Shown: positions 46,390 to 57,701, numbered from the stretch's first letter. The stretch: 64,000 nt of DNA from Planctomycetota bacterium (GCA_016235815.1 JACRIM010000021.1:1-64000); one strand, 5' to 3'. Notes: generated from the letters alone by a model not told the origin. A program made the numbers and translations.

Positions 46390-47082
46390 TTAGCTGCCTG
46401 ATTTTTCCGATTGGGCAGAAGGTGGCGTCGGCTCGCTGAGAGCCTTTTCGACGGCCTTCACCAGTTTCTCATCGCTGGGTGTTGTGCGGCTGTCGAAGCG
46501 GTCGATCACCTGGCCATTGCGCCCGACGAGAAACTTGGTGAAGTTCCACTCAACGTCTCCGCCGTGCTTGTGGTCGGACCTCTTGCTGGTCAGGTATTGA
46601 TAGAGCGGGCAGATTTCCTTGCCTTTGACATGCACTTTTTCCAACATCGGGAAGGTTACGCTGTACTTGCCGGTGCAGAAGCTCTTTATTTCCTCGTTCG
46701 TCCCCGGCTCCTGTTTTCCGAAATCATTTGCGGGAACGCCGATGATGACGAGTCCCTTGTCCTTGTACCTGGCGTAGAGTGACTGCAGACCCTTGTATTG
46801 CCCAGTAAATCCACACTTCGACGCGACATTGACGAACATCACGACCTTGCCGCTGTATTGCCGCAGGTCCTGCTCTTTGCCGTCGATGTCCTTCATCGTG
46901 AAAGCCAGTGCGGGCATCTGCTTATCTCCGGGCTTCACCTCGGCTTTGGACTTATTGTCCTTTTTCTCCTTGAACTTCGACTTCGTCTTGTCGGTGTCTT
47001 TGGGTTCGGCCAATGCAGGGCCGGCCAGTAACGTCAAAGCAACGACGAGAACAACGGCTGCAAGAATCAGGCTGCGAAGCAT
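46390..47082 (-). CDS. Secreted glutathione peroxidase family protein
   Basis: The 230-residue protein has a signal peptide (ending PALAEP), a Lys-rich linker (residues 26-52) and a glutathione-peroxidase fold with Cys in NVASKCGFT, FPMLEKVHVKG and the Trp/Asn motif WNFTKFLVGRNG. These enzymes reduce peroxides, usually through thioredoxin in bacteria. The charged linker may hold it at the envelope. It lies alone, divergent from thpR. Confidence 0.88.
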   Translation of the reverse strand: MLRSLILAAVVLVVALTLLAGPALAEPKDTDKTKSKFKEKKDNKSKAEVKPGDKQMPALAFTMKDIDGKEQDLRQYSGKVVMFVNVASKCGFTGQYKGLQSLYARYKDKGLVIIGVPANDFGKQEPGTNEEIKSFCTGKYSVTFPMLEKVHVKGKEICPLYQYLTSKRSDHKHGGDVEWNFTKFLVGRNGQVIDRFDSRTTPSDEKLVKAVEKALSEPTPPSAQSEKSGS

Positions 47083-47182
47083 CGGGGGAGTATCCTTTCG
47101 TTAAGCACCGCACACTTCCCAGGCGGTATTCGGCCATTATAGCAGGCCATCGACGCGGCCGCTTGGCGGTATCATTGCTGCC

Positions 47183-47740
47183 ATGCGTGCCTTTGTCGCC
47201 ATCAATCTTTCGCCGGAAACACGGTCATTTTTGGCGGCACATTCCGACCGGCTAAAGGCCGCGGGGATGAAGCTTGCCTGGGTCCCTCCGGAGCAGATGC
47301 ATATCACGTTGAAGTTCTTCGGTGAATTAAGCGACGAAAATGCAACGCACGTCAGTCAATCACTTGCTGCGATCGCCGCGGCGGTGCCGGCCTTTGCTCT
47401 CACCATTGGCGGAATCGGCACCTTCCCTGCCGCCGGACGGGTCAATGTTGTATGGATCGGCGTGCAGGCATCGTCGGAGCTTTCCGGACTACATGGCCAG
47501 TGCGATGAGTTGCTTTCGAAATTCGGTTCGCCGCCGGAGGATCGGCCCTTCGCCCCCCACCTTTCGCTTGGTCGTAACAAGGATCATTCAGCATCCCGCA
47601 ATATTCGCACTGTTCTCGCTGACTATGTTGCAGGCGAACCGTGCGTTGGACGCGTGGAAGGGATGACACTGTACGAGTCGATTCTCGAACGCACCGGCCC
47701 GACGCATCGCGTGATCAGTAGGCACACGTTCGCCGGTTGA
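47183..47740 (+). CDS. thpR: RNA 2',3'-cyclic phosphodiesterase
   Basis: The 185-residue protein has the two HxTL-type motifs of the 2H phosphoesterase superfamily (HITL near residue 40 and HLSL near residue 128) and starts MRAFVAINLS, typical of ThpR (2'-5' RNA ligase group). Such enzymes open cyclic phosphate ends of RNA. It is a single gene between GPx and a CBM9-like gene. Confidence 0.9.
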   Translation: MRAFVAINLSPETRSFLAAHSDRLKAAGMKLAWVPPEQMHITLKFFGELSDENATHVSQSLAAIAAAVPAFALTIGGIGTFPAAGRVNVVWIGVQASSELSGLHGQCDELLSKFGSPPEDRPFAPHLSLGRNKDHSASRNIRTVLADYVAGEPCVGRVEGMTLYESILERTGPTHRVISRHTFAG

Positions 47741-47756
47741 TTCCCCCCGCTACCGA

Positions 47757-48413
47757 TTACTTCGTAAGCACGGCGGTCGGCCACGTGCTCGGATCGCACC
47801 ACCAGTTTAGGTCGTCGTCCACGGTAAGTGATTGATGGCCGAGCTCGGTGTCCTCCACGATTGCAAAAAACCCAATACGCGGGTTTTCGGCTGGGTCGAA
47901 ACCGACGAGGGCGTCACGCGGAATGTGGGCGGTAAGGCTGTAGCCAGTCTTGGTGATGACTGAGGCAATCTCCATCGTCCCAGGTTTGGCGAGTGGCGCG
48001 TCTGTTTGTGCCCGAGCGACCGGCGCGCTTCCAGCCATCGGGTCTTTTCGATTCTTTCCGCCGCCTGCCGGCATGAAATAAAACTGCTGACAAAACCGAG
48101 TGGCACGGCGAATGTTCCGAGTGTCGCGCATGTCGGTTATGACACGGAGGGCGTCGGAGCTTCGGAAGCGTTCAGGGTCGCAATGGGGTGGTCGCCGTTT
48201 GCCCGATACGCTAACGCCGATGTACAGCCCCCCTTCGTTCCACGCCGTGAAGACCTCACCAAATGGATCGAGGTTGTCGAGGGTGCAGAGCGGAGGCAGA
48301 AGAAACGCGTCCCCCCATGCCGACGGATCACCTTTCATTGCGGGTGGTTTTGCGCAGTATCGCAGGGGAAACTCAAACTTGAATAGGTGACGATTGGGAA
48401 CGAGCGCGTGCAT
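47757..48413 (-). CDS. CBM9-like (DOMON-like) protein
   Basis: The 218-residue protein shows the beta-sandwich pattern of carbohydrate-binding family 9-like domains (FTAWNEGGLYIGVSVSGK, DALRVITDMRD, TMEIASVITKTGYSLTAHIPRDALVGFDP). No signal peptide is visible, so the location is unclear. Function unknown; a sugar-binding role is only family-level inference. Confidence 0.55.
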   Translation of the reverse strand: MHALVPNRHLFKFEFPLRYCAKPPAMKGDPSAWGDAFLLPPLCTLDNLDPFGEVFTAWNEGGLYIGVSVSGKRRPPHCDPERFRSSDALRVITDMRDTRNIRRATRFCQQFYFMPAGGGKNRKDPMAGSAPVARAQTDAPLAKPGTMEIASVITKTGYSLTAHIPRDALVGFDPAENPRIGFFAIVEDTELGHQSLTVDDDLNWWCDPSTWPTAVLTK

Positions 48414-48439
48414 TTCGCTGCATTGTAGCGAGCGGGGAC

Positions 48440-49663
<1,224 letters not shown>

Positions 49664-49665
49664 GG

Positions 49666-50454
49666 TTAGGCGGCCCCCAGCGTGAGTGCGCGGACATCGG
49701 GCACGGCCGGACCGCCGCGGCGTGGGGTGGCCTGGTCGGCGATGATGTCGCCGTCGCGCAGAATGATGACGCGCTCCGCGAACTCTGCGATACCGGGATC
49801 GTGGGTGACGATGATGACGGTGCGCTTCTCCACCTCGTGCAGGTGCGTGAGTATTCGCATGATTTCGCGCGTGGTGTGGCTGTCAAGATTGCCGGTCGGT
49901 TCATCGGCGAGCAAAACAGGGGGATTGTTCACAAGCGATCTCGCAATGGCGACGCGCTGCTGCTGACCGCCGGAAAGCTGCGACGGCAAATGGTGCGTGC
50001 GATCGGCGAGGTCGACCTTGGTGAGTGCGGCGATGGCGGCCTCTCGGCGCATGGCCGTGGGCCGGCCGGCATAGACCATCGGCAATTCCACGTTCTCGAG
50101 GGCCGTGCTTCGGGCCAGCAGGTTAAAGTTCTGAAAGATAAACCCGATGTACGTGTTTCGCAGTTGCGCCAGTTGATCGCGCGTCATCTTGCTGCTGGCG
50201 TTACCGGCGAGTTCATACACGCCTTCCGACGGGACATCGAGCGCCCCGAGGATGTTCAACAGCGTCGACTTTCCTGAACCGCTGGCCCCCATGATGGCGA
50301 TGAACTGACCTTCGGGAATGTCGACATTTAACCCGCGGAGCGCGTGCACGGCCGTGCCGCCGGTGTCATAGATTTTATGCAATTCGCGCAGTCGGATGAC
50401 CACCGGAATGCTCGGGTCGGCGACGGTCGAGATAATGGGTGCGGCGTCGGACAT
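49666..50454 (-). CDS. ABC transporter ATPase (MacB/LolD type)
   Basis: The 262-residue ATPase has Walker A GASGSGKST, the LSGGQQQR signature and Walker B VLLADEPTGNLD. It belongs to the LolD/MacB subgroup. It starts 3 bases downstream of the permease end on the same strand in the order adaptor, ATPase, permease, which indicates one operon. Confidence 0.9.
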   Translation of the reverse strand: MSDAAPIISTVADPSIPVVIRLRELHKIYDTGGTAVHALRGLNVDIPEGQFIAIMGASGSGKSTLLNILGALDVPSEGVYELAGNASSKMTRDQLAQLRNTYIGFIFQNFNLLARSTALENVELPMVYAGRPTAMRREAAIAALTKVDLADRTHHLPSQLSGGQQQRVAIARSLVNNPPVLLADEPTGNLDSHTTREIMRILTHLHEVEKRTVIIVTHDPGIAEFAERVIILRDGDIIADQATPRRGGPAVPDVRALTLGAA

Positions 50455-50463
50455 GCGATTGAA

Positions 50464-51876
50464 TCAAAGATTGCGGTTGTTGGGGTCCGTGAGCCGAATG
50501 GCATCCTTGAAGTCGAAGCCGACGGATTTCTTTTCGGTGAACTTGCGGACGAACTCTTCTCCATGTGCCGCGCCCGCGAGCACTTCCGTGTTGATATTGT
50601 CGGTGATGCCGATCCACAGCATGACTGCCTGCCACTGCTTCGTGGCTGGATTGAATCGCCAGACAAAGGCGTCGTTGCAATAGGCGGCAGGTTGCCCGCC
50701 GGCATCCGACGTCGGGCGCGGGGGGCCGGCCTCGCGGGCCCTGGCCACCAGCGCCTGCCGCTCTTCCGCGGTGAGGGGCGGCTTGAAACGCAGCACCGCG
50801 TTGGCGATCTGCGGAACTGCGGCCTTGTCGACACATTCGATCATGACGTTTACGGACAGGCCGGGGAGCAAAAGGCCGTCCGGGTTTTGGACTTCGAAGA
50901 TCACGGTGTACGTGACAACATTATTGACCGTGTCGGGTTGGTTTCGCTTCTCGAGAATCTTGCCCTCAAAGGTGCGTGACTGCCGGGCCTCCAACGTGAA
51001 GCGGGCCTTTTGGCCGACGTCGATGTGGCTGATGTCCGATTCGCCGATTTTCGCATTGACCCGCATCGTGGAAAGGCTCGGGGCAAGCAGATACAGGATT
51101 GGCGTCTGGAATGTGGCGTTGACCGTCTGCCCCACATCCATGAATCGACGGAGAACGACGCCGTCAATTGGTGAGCGAATCACGCATCGATCAACACGCG
51201 TCGCCGTGAATTCCATTCTCGCTGCGGCAAGTTTGAGCGCTGCCTCGGCCCCGGCAATGGTTTGTGCGGCGCGATCAACGAGAATCTTTTCGTTGTTCAT
51301 CGCGAGCTGATGCGATGCCGTGGCGGTGATGAGCAGCGCCTCGGCCCGCTTGAGCCGGGCTTTCATGGCGACCCACTCCGCCTCGGGGGCGTTCTGATTT
51401 TTGTATAGCTCGTCGACTCGCTTCCACCCGAACTCGGCCTCGATCAGGGCTGCTTCGGCCTCTTCCTTCTGCCCCAGCGCCTGTTGTGTGCGCACCGGGA
51501 GATTTGCTTTCGCATCCTCGTAGGCAAGTTTCGCATCCGCCAACGCGCTGAGTGCCTTCAGATGATCGGCCTTCGATTGCTCATGCTCGGCCCGTGACAA
51601 TTCGGGGTCGATTCGGGCGATGACCTGCCCTTTCGACACCGGTTGATCGTTGTCGACGGCCATTTCGATGATCTTGCCGGTCACTTCGCACCCGACTTCG
51701 ACGCGAGCGAGCGGCTCGACCGTGCCGCTGGTTTCGACGGTCATGGTTAACGGACGGGATTCAACCGCGCCGACGACAATGTCGTAGGTGCCCTCGCGGT
51801 CGCGAAGCTTCTTGATCCCGACGGCCGCTCCGCCGACGACAAGCAATAGAAGTAGGAGGAAAAACGCTTTTCGCAT
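50464..51876 (-). CDS. Periplasmic adaptor (MacA-like) of an efflux system
   Basis: The 470-residue protein has an N-terminal membrane anchor (residues 5-20), a biotinyl-lipoyl and coiled-coil hairpin region, and the beta-barrel domain with VVLRRFMDVGQTVN. The C-terminal segment from residue 370 has an extra insert of about 50 residues (LTAEERQALVARAREAG onward) before the membrane-proximal end (FVWRFNPATKQWQAVMLWIG). It is the first gene of the three-gene exporter operon. Confidence 0.85.
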   Translation of the reverse strand: MRKAFFLLLLLLVVGGAAVGIKKLRDREGTYDIVVGAVESRPLTMTVETSGTVEPLARVEVGCEVTGKIIEMAVDNDQPVSKGQVIARIDPELSRAEHEQSKADHLKALSALADAKLAYEDAKANLPVRTQQALGQKEEAEAALIEAEFGWKRVDELYKNQNAPEAEWVAMKARLKRAEALLITATASHQLAMNNEKILVDRAAQTIAGAEAALKLAAARMEFTATRVDRCVIRSPIDGVVLRRFMDVGQTVNATFQTPILYLLAPSLSTMRVNAKIGESDISHIDVGQKARFTLEARQSRTFEGKILEKRNQPDTVNNVVTYTVIFEVQNPDGLLLPGLSVNVMIECVDKAAVPQIANAVLRFKPPLTAEERQALVARAREAGPPRPTSDAGGQPAAYCNDAFVWRFNPATKQWQAVMLWIGITDNINTEVLAGAAHGEEFVRKFTEKKSVGFDFKDAIRLTDPNNRNL

Positions 51877-52171
51877 GAAGTTACTCGATGGACCTCTTTC
51901 AACATTAACAGAGTAATGGTAGGGGCGGAACGTGAATGTGCCAATTCACGCCGGATCGGATGGACCCACAGCGCCCGCTAAACTGCCAACGCGATGTCTT
52001 GTCGGGCGACCCGCATACTTCTCTAATTTTTTCTGAAACTGTCCGCCCCATGGCCCCCAGATTGAAGAAAACAAGGCGACAGCGGCATCCGTGTGCAGCC
52101 CGGTTAATCCAGATCATGGTTTCGCGCTTTGGACGAAGCCGCCTCTTTGTGCCATCGCCTCTTGTACGCCG

Positions 52172-53638
52172 TCAGGGCGTGAGGCGATTGATGATTAGAA
52201 ACTGGTCATTCGTAATGCCCGACCGATTCATCGGCGCAATAATGTCCAACAACGCGTTTCCATCGACATCATCAAAGGCACATTTGCCAATGGTGGCGAC
52301 AGGATTTGTGCCCGTAATCGTGAACGGCTGCCACCAATCTTGCACGTCGCTTCGGCGTTCAAACCCCGCCATGTTGCCGTTTCCGGTGACAAAGACATCG
52401 AGCGTCCCGTCGAGGTCGAGGTCAACCACCTGCACTTGGTTCAATTCAGAGCCCGAGGCGGCCGTGCCTATGTTGAAAACCTCCCAAGGGAAATTGACCA
52501 GTTGCACCACGGAGTTACCAGGATTGCGGAACCACTGCACGACGCCGAGCGACGCGTGGGCTACGACCGCGTCAATCGCGCCATCGCCGTCGATGTCGCC
52601 CACACCGAGGAAATCCGCGCCCGGCACCTGATCATCGCCGGGTTGGAGCAACTCGCGCTGCTCTCCGATCGTGCGGCTCACCCAGTCGCCGTTCGTCAGT
52701 GCGGCCAAACCCGATTCGACCAGTGGGTTGATCAGCCAACTGACGTTCTGGCTCTTGGCCGTCGGATATGTCACCACGACATCCAGGTCGCCGTCGGCAT
52801 CCATGTCCGCGACTTTTACCGCTTTGATACCGGGTACGTCGGAAATAAGCGCGTTGGTCGTACCAAGCCAATTTGCGCCGTTTTCAGCCGCTGCTCCGCC
52901 AGGGTTCAGGTAGAGGTACACGCGCTTCGTCGCGCTATTGAGGGCCGTGGTGATGTCGTTGGATGCCAGCACCACATCAGGACCGTTCACGCCGTCAATA
53001 TCGGCAATGGCAAAATCGGTCTGACCGGTTTCATCGTTGGGCAGGATAAACGTCTCGTTGATGGTGACAGACTGCCATGCCAAACCGTTTCCTGTCTCGG
53101 CCGGATCGAGCGGGGCAAACAGCAGGACGACCGCGCCGCGCTTTTCCGCGTTTGTCACGGGAACAAACCCCGTGTCATTCACAAGGACCGCCACGTCGGG
53201 CCGACCGTCGGCGTTGAAATCCGAAACGGCGAGGTCGTACATCGTGGAGATCGGGGCGCCGCCGGCGATCGTAGCCGTCGTGAACTCGACCGCCGCGCCG
53301 GTTCGCAGGTGAACCTGGATCGGCTGGCTCTCGGCCGACCCGGAGACGTAATCGGTTAATCCATCGCCGTTCATATCCGCGGCGACTACCACGCGTGCGC
53401 CGGCGGTGCTCTCAAGCAGTGGGTCGAGTTGAGTGATTGAGAATGCGAATCCGGGAATCGTCGCGGGCTGACTTGTGCTGCCGGATGTTGTGCCCGAACC
53501 AGAACCACCACCGCCGGACGATGGCGGCCAAAGACCGCCTTCGCCAAAAATGAGATAGAGGTAGCCGCAGCCCGACGAACCGGACAGTACCAGTGCGGAC
53601 ATCCCGAGCACGACCAGCGCAAAGGTTCGACCGCGCAT
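52172..53638 (-). CDS. FG-GAP repeat lipoprotein
   Basis: The 488-residue protein has a signal peptide ending in a lipobox-like GSSGC (residues 19-23), then a Gly/Ser/Thr linker and five or more FG-GAP/VCBS calcium loops (DMNGDGLTDYV, DFNADGRPDVAV, DMDADGDLDVVV, DIDGDGAIDAVV, DLDLDGTLDVFV). Such proteins form beta-propellers. ATG 53638 is chosen; the frame is open for 11 more codons. The 295-base gap 51877-52171 upstream of the adaptor gene holds nothing I can identify. Confidence 0.75.
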   Translation of the reverse strand: MRGRTFALVVLGMSALVLSGSSGCGYLYLIFGEGGLWPPSSGGGGSGSGTTSGSTSQPATIPGFAFSITQLDPLLESTAGARVVVAADMNGDGLTDYVSGSAESQPIQVHLRTGAAVEFTTATIAGGAPISTMYDLAVSDFNADGRPDVAVLVNDTGFVPVTNAEKRGAVVLLFAPLDPAETGNGLAWQSVTINETFILPNDETGQTDFAIADIDGVNGPDVVLASNDITTALNSATKRVYLYLNPGGAAAENGANWLGTTNALISDVPGIKAVKVADMDADGDLDVVVTYPTAKSQNVSWLINPLVESGLAALTNGDWVSRTIGEQRELLQPGDDQVPGADFLGVGDIDGDGAIDAVVAHASLGVVQWFRNPGNSVVQLVNFPWEVFNIGTAASGSELNQVQVVDLDLDGTLDVFVTGNGNMAGFERRSDVQDWWQPFTITGTNPVATIGKCAFDDVDGNALLDIIAPMNRSGITNDQFLIINRLTP

Positions 53639-53704
53639 AGCTTCTTTACCGCCCGCACGCCGGCCATCCATGATCGACGACGCGCGAAAGGCCGAATTCC
53701 CGTG

Positions 53705-55093
53705 TCAGCTGTTCTGCCCGATGATCGGCAACGACGTGCCCGATTCGCCCTGCGAGGCGGCGGCCGGAGCGGCCGATTGCGTCGCAGCGACATCATCCAA
53801 GGCCGAGTCCTCGACGTACACCTCTTCAAGATCCGTGGCATCGACCTCGCGTCGAAGCAACAGATAGATGAGTGTGCTGGACGAGAAGAACAGACTCACG
53901 ACGAACGCAGCCACCAACCCCCATAACCCGTACACCCAAAACTTGATGAGAACCTGACCGAACCAACTGATGCCGGAAAGCTGTGCCCCTGTGTCAAACG
54001 ATCCGTAGAACGGCGTGTTGCCGGTCAGCGATGGCGCGGTCCATAGCGCATCGAGTTTGCCCGGCCGCGGCCCGCTGGTTGCTTCGGTCAGAAAGGGGCT
54101 GCCGATGTTCATCGTGATTCCGACGAACAGATGCGTGGCCCACAGCATGAGCCGGACAAAAAACTTCACAAAGAGAAAGCAGATCGAGCCGTACCCAATG
54201 GAGAGGAGCGAGTAAACCGCCGTGCGCCAGGGCCGTTGATAGACATAGCTGAATGTGCGGCTCAGGGCGTCAAACGCATCCGACCCTTCAACCGCGATGG
54301 TCGGATAGGTCATGCAAAAACCGGCAACCGCGCCAATGAGAATGAAAGCAAGAATAAATCCGGCGACCAATGCCAGGAAAAACAAAAGCCCCGCCAGCAA
54401 TTCGCCGATCGCGGGGATCGACGCCACAAGACCGCCAAGCATGAGCAGCACACCCAGAAAGATGATAATTCCAACGGGCATGAGCGGGATCGCAAAGAAT
54501 CCGACAAACTTTGCCTGTGCAAAGTTGAGCGCGGCGGACAGGCCGATCCGTTCATCCCGCGTCGCGTGAAGCGCCGCCACTCGCGCCACGGCACCCCCAA
54601 AAAACGCCCATATCGCAAACATCAGCACCAAGAAAAACAGGCCATACCAGGGATGAAACGCCACCACCCACGTGAGCGCGATGGGGCCGCTGATGATTCC
54701 CCCCAGGACGCGCCCCAAATCCAGCGACAGGACGCCACCGGCAATTTGATTGGTCGCAACGCGTGCGTGCCGCATCAGCAGACTGAAGACGCCGGCGCGC
54801 CTCACATCTTTTGCATCCTGGGTCTGGCTAATCCACTCCTTCGTATGCGATCGACCTCCGACAAGGAATTGATCGAGTTCAGACATGTGGGTGTTCGCGG
54901 AAACCACCGCACAACTCTCGTTTGCCCATGTGGCGTCAAGAACTCGGCCCGCCATGTACGTGGCAAAGATGCCGGCGAACGCGAGAATGATCTTTGTTGG
55001 GTGGATCGCCAACTTGAAGGCCCGGAATAGTTGCGTGAAGGCGCAGCATTCGGGCCAATTGAAGGGTCGGGGTTCCGTTGCGTCCTCGGACAT
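53705..55093 (-). CDS. Large polytopic membrane protein
   Basis: A 462-residue protein with about six hydrophobic segments and long loops, including FFLVLMFAIWAFFGGAVARVAALHATRD and a final Ala-rich tail with QSAAPAAASQGESG. I do not recognise the family. ATG 55093 has AAGGA upstream; the frame is open to 55111. It lies divergently from aat and next to the FG-GAP lipoprotein on the same strand. Confidence 0.6.
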   Translation of the reverse strand: MSEDATEPRPFNWPECCAFTQLFRAFKLAIHPTKIILAFAGIFATYMAGRVLDATWANESCAVVSANTHMSELDQFLVGGRSHTKEWISQTQDAKDVRRAGVFSLLMRHARVATNQIAGGVLSLDLGRVLGGIISGPIALTWVVAFHPWYGLFFLVLMFAIWAFFGGAVARVAALHATRDERIGLSAALNFAQAKFVGFFAIPLMPVGIIIFLGVLLMLGGLVASIPAIGELLAGLLFFLALVAGFILAFILIGAVAGFCMTYPTIAVEGSDAFDALSRTFSYVYQRPWRTAVYSLLSIGYGSICFLFVKFFVRLMLWATHLFVGITMNIGSPFLTEATSGPRPGKLDALWTAPSLTGNTPFYGSFDTGAQLSGISWFGQVLIKFWVYGLWGLVAAFVVSLFFSSSTLIYLLLRREVDATDLEEVYVEDSALDDVAATQSAAPAAASQGESGTSLPIIGQNS

Positions 55094-55298
55094 AGTTCCA
55101 TCCTTGCCCATCGGCGCCTGTATTCAGCGCCGAACTTTGGATGGCGACCATCGGTGCCTTCCTGGCGGTGCCGAGGCGCATCCTGCGTGGGCAGCGGGCA
55201 TTATAGAAACGCGGGCGGTCGTCGCAAGGGCGACCCATGACACTGGTATCATGGAGGGGCGTTGGAGCGCGTGCCTGTGAAATGTTTCGGCACGCAGG

Positions 55299-55880
55299 AT
55301 GGCCATGAGACTTACCGCGAAACTGCTCATCTCCGCCTACGCACAGGGCATCTTCCCGATGGGGGTGGATGGTGTGCTTCAGTGGTTCGACCCCGACCCG
55401 CGGGCGATCATTCCGCTGGATACCTTTCATATTCCCAAGACGCTGGCCCAACTCTGCCGCAGGGGCACATTTGAGATACGAATCAACGAGGCGTTTCGGG
55501 AGGTCCTGCATGCCTGCGCCGACCGCAAGGACGGTTCGTGGATCACCGACGAAATCATACGCGCCTATGTGCGGCTGCACCGCCTGGGTGTCGCCCACAG
55601 TGTCGAATGCTGGCGTCGGGGAAAACTCGCCGGCGGCCTTTATGGCGTGGCACTCGGGGGCGCGTTTTTCGGCGAGAGCATGTTCCACCACGAGCGCGAT
55701 GCCAGCAAAGTGGCACTTGTGGCGCTCGTCCATCGAATGCGCGAGCGGGGCTACACGCTGCTGGACACGCAATTCCTGACCGATCATCTCGCCCGATTCG
55801 GCGCATTGGAAATTCCGCGACGAACGTATCTTCGACGGTTGAATGGGGCCTTGCAGGTGAGTTGCCGGTTCGTGGATTGA
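55299..55880 (+). CDS. aat: Leucyl/phenylalanyl-tRNA-protein transferase
   Basis: Aat adds Leu or Phe to N-terminal Arg or Lys of proteins for the N-end rule. The 193-residue protein has the usual YAQGIFPMG start, WFDPDPRAIIPL, the ITDEII motif, GGLYGVALGGAFFGESMF and the TLLDTQFLTDHL segment. Start is ATG 55299 or 55305; both are close and the difference is two residues. Confidence 0.92.
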   Translation: MAMRLTAKLLISAYAQGIFPMGVDGVLQWFDPDPRAIIPLDTFHIPKTLAQLCRRGTFEIRINEAFREVLHACADRKDGSWITDEIIRAYVRLHRLGVAHSVECWRRGKLAGGLYGVALGGAFFGESMFHHERDASKVALVALVHRMRERGYTLLDTQFLTDHLARFGALEIPRRTYLRRLNGALQVSCRFVD

Positions 55881-55906
55881 CCGAGGTCGATGGGAACTTC
55901 TGCGCA

Positions 55907-55944
55907 AACAAAAACGCCCCGCCGGGATAAATCGGCTGGGGCGT
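55907..55944 (-). terminator. Terminator after the HU gene
   Basis: An 11-pair stem with one mismatch (ACGCCCCGCCG/CGGCTGGGGCGT) and an 8-base loop is followed on the minus strand by TTTTTGTTT. It also separates aat from the convergent HU gene. Confidence 0.8.
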
Positions 55945-55989
55945 CTGTGTTTATTACGGTCTGCATCCCAAAGGACACAGTGATTTGGC

Positions 55990-56286
55990 TTACTTCTTGC
56001 CGACGAGGATCGCATCCTTCGCGGCCTTGGCCACGCGGAACTTGACGACCTTTTTGGCAGGGATCTTGATCGTTTCGCCGGTCGCCGGGTTTCGACCCAT
56101 GCGAGCCTTGCGATTGACCAGCACCAGCTTGCCGATGCCCGGCAGCGTGAAACTGTTCTTCGCCTGCTTGTAGGCCGTGTCAACCAAGCAATCCATGAAG
56201 GCGATGACCTGCTTGCGGGTCAGTTCGTTCTTCTCGGCGAGGTGGCTGATCAGGGCCGATTTGCTCATCGATTTGGCATTGGCCAT
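55990..56286 (-). CDS. HU/IHF-family DNA-binding protein
   Basis: A 98-residue HU-type protein with the N-terminal helices (SMSKSALISHLAEKNELTRKQ) and the arm-containing half (FTLPGIGKLVLVNRKARMGRNPATGETIKI). The conserved Pro of GRNPATGE that bends DNA is present. ATG 56286 has AAGGAG 8 bases upstream; 31 further codons of open frame upstream show no similarity. A clear terminator follows. Confidence 0.93.
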   Translation of the reverse strand: MANAKSMSKSALISHLAEKNELTRKQVIAFMDCLVDTAYKQAKNSFTLPGIGKLVLVNRKARMGRNPATGETIKIPAKKVVKFRVAKAAKDAILVGKK

Positions 56287-56460
56287 AGTGGAACTCCTTT
56301 TTCTTGAAATCCATCCGTGGGGCCGCTCCATTGCAACCCTTCCGAGCGATCTTGTAACACCCCCCGGGGCGGAATGCAAGGCGACACGCGATTTTCTTAG
56401 GTTTTTTAGAGGGGGTGACGGAAAAAGGATGGATTGACAGAGGGATGGTTCAAGGTCCCT

Positions 56461-56478
56461 CAGCCGGCCGGCCGGCTG
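56461..56478. repeat. 18-bp perfect palindrome
   Basis: CAGCCGGCCGGCCGGCTG is a perfect palindrome in the gap upstream of the YhaM-like gene, near a TATACT box at 56498-56503. It could be an operator, or a chance GC-rich palindrome. Confidence 0.4.
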
Positions 56479-56578
56479 TTCGTTGACGACGATCCGTTAT
56501 ACTCATTGCCTGTAACGTCCGTCCGGCGAATCCGATCGCCGTGAGCGTCTTGTCAGTACCCACGGAAACCATGACATC

Positions 56579-57625
56579 ATGACCACCGCCGCCCCCAAAC
56601 AGGCCTCTGCCCCGCCCCACCGGTTCATTGATCAACTCCAGCCCGGCGAAACGCTGACCGACCAGGTTTTCCTCGTTTCGAAGAAAGACCTCCGTACCAC
56701 GACCAACGGAGGCCTCTATATCCACATCGTCTTCGCCGACCGAACCGGGCAGCTTCTCGGGCGAATCTGGAGCGCCACACAGGCCCAATACGACTCTATC
56801 ACCGAAGGCGGCTTCCTCCGGGTCCGTGGCCGGGCTGAGAGTTACAAAGGCAACCTCCAATTCATCGTCGATGCAATGCGGGCGGCTGATCCGTCGCAGT
56901 TTGACCTTGGCGACTTCATCCCCCGAACGAAGTTTGACATCGACGAAATGTGGAACAAGTTGCTGGCGATCCTGCGTACGATCAAAAACCCGAACCTGCT
57001 CGCCCTTATCAAAGAATTCGTGACGGACGAAACCATCGCCGCCGGCTTCCGGAAGGCCCCCGCCGCGGTTCAGAACCATCACGCGTACATTGGCGGGCTT
57101 CTGGAGCACACTCTCAGTGTCCTTGAGTTGGCGACGCGAATCCTCGGCAAAGCCGACGACTCCGACAGCCATTACCCGCAAATAAGCCGCGATCTCGTGC
57201 TCGCGGGCATCTTCCTCCACGACATCGGCAAGACCGTGGAACTTACGGCCGACACCAACTTCTCCTACACCAACCCCGGGCAACTCATCGGCCACATTAC
57301 ACAGGCGGCAATCTGGATCGACCGGAAAACGGCCGATGTGGAGCAAGCCACCGGCAAACCCTTCCCTGAAGATTTGCTAAACGTCCTGACTCACATCGTT
57401 CTGGCCCACCATGGGACCTATGAGTTCGGCAGCCCGCGTATTCCGGCTTGCCCCGAGGCGTTCATGGTGCACTACCTCGACAATATTGATGCCAAGACGC
57501 AAATGTGCATGACGGCGATACGCGATGCACGCAATGCCGACAGCGACTGGAGCGAATGGGTCAAGCCGCTTGAAACCCGCGTCTTTAAGAAGGATGTCAT
57601 GGGTATTCGGCAGGAAAAGGCGTGA
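56579..57625 (+). CDS. YhaM-like 3'-5' exoribonuclease (OB fold plus HD domain)
   Basis: The 348-residue protein has an N-terminal OB-fold (LTDQVFLVSKKDLRTTTNGG, LYIHIVFADRTGQLLGRIW) and an HD domain with HHAYIGGLLEHT, FLHDIGKT and HIVLAHHG. This is the YhaM architecture; YhaM degrades single-stranded RNA and DNA. ATG 56579 is the first in frame. It is followed after 76 bases by the transglutaminase-like gene. Confidence 0.88.
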   Translation: MTTAAPKQASAPPHRFIDQLQPGETLTDQVFLVSKKDLRTTTNGGLYIHIVFADRTGQLLGRIWSATQAQYDSITEGGFLRVRGRAESYKGNLQFIVDAMRAADPSQFDLGDFIPRTKFDIDEMWNKLLAILRTIKNPNLLALIKEFVTDETIAAGFRKAPAAVQNHHAYIGGLLEHTLSVLELATRILGKADDSDSHYPQISRDLVLAGIFLHDIGKTVELTADTNFSYTNPGQLIGHITQAAIWIDRKTADVEQATGKPFPEDLLNVLTHIVLAHHGTYEFGSPRIPACPEAFMVHYLDNIDAKTQMCMTAIRDARNADSDWSEWVKPLETRVFKKDVMGIRQEKA

Positions 57626-57701
57626 GACTACCGACGGTCGGCTCGTTGCAGTTTTGGGTGACGCACGCATAACTCGAAGGAATCAAGACGGGAGCGCCTA
57701 C

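Noticed and set aside
51877-52171. Possible small gene between the adaptor and the FG-GAP gene
   Set aside because: Open frames there are shadows or lack start signals and family resemblance.
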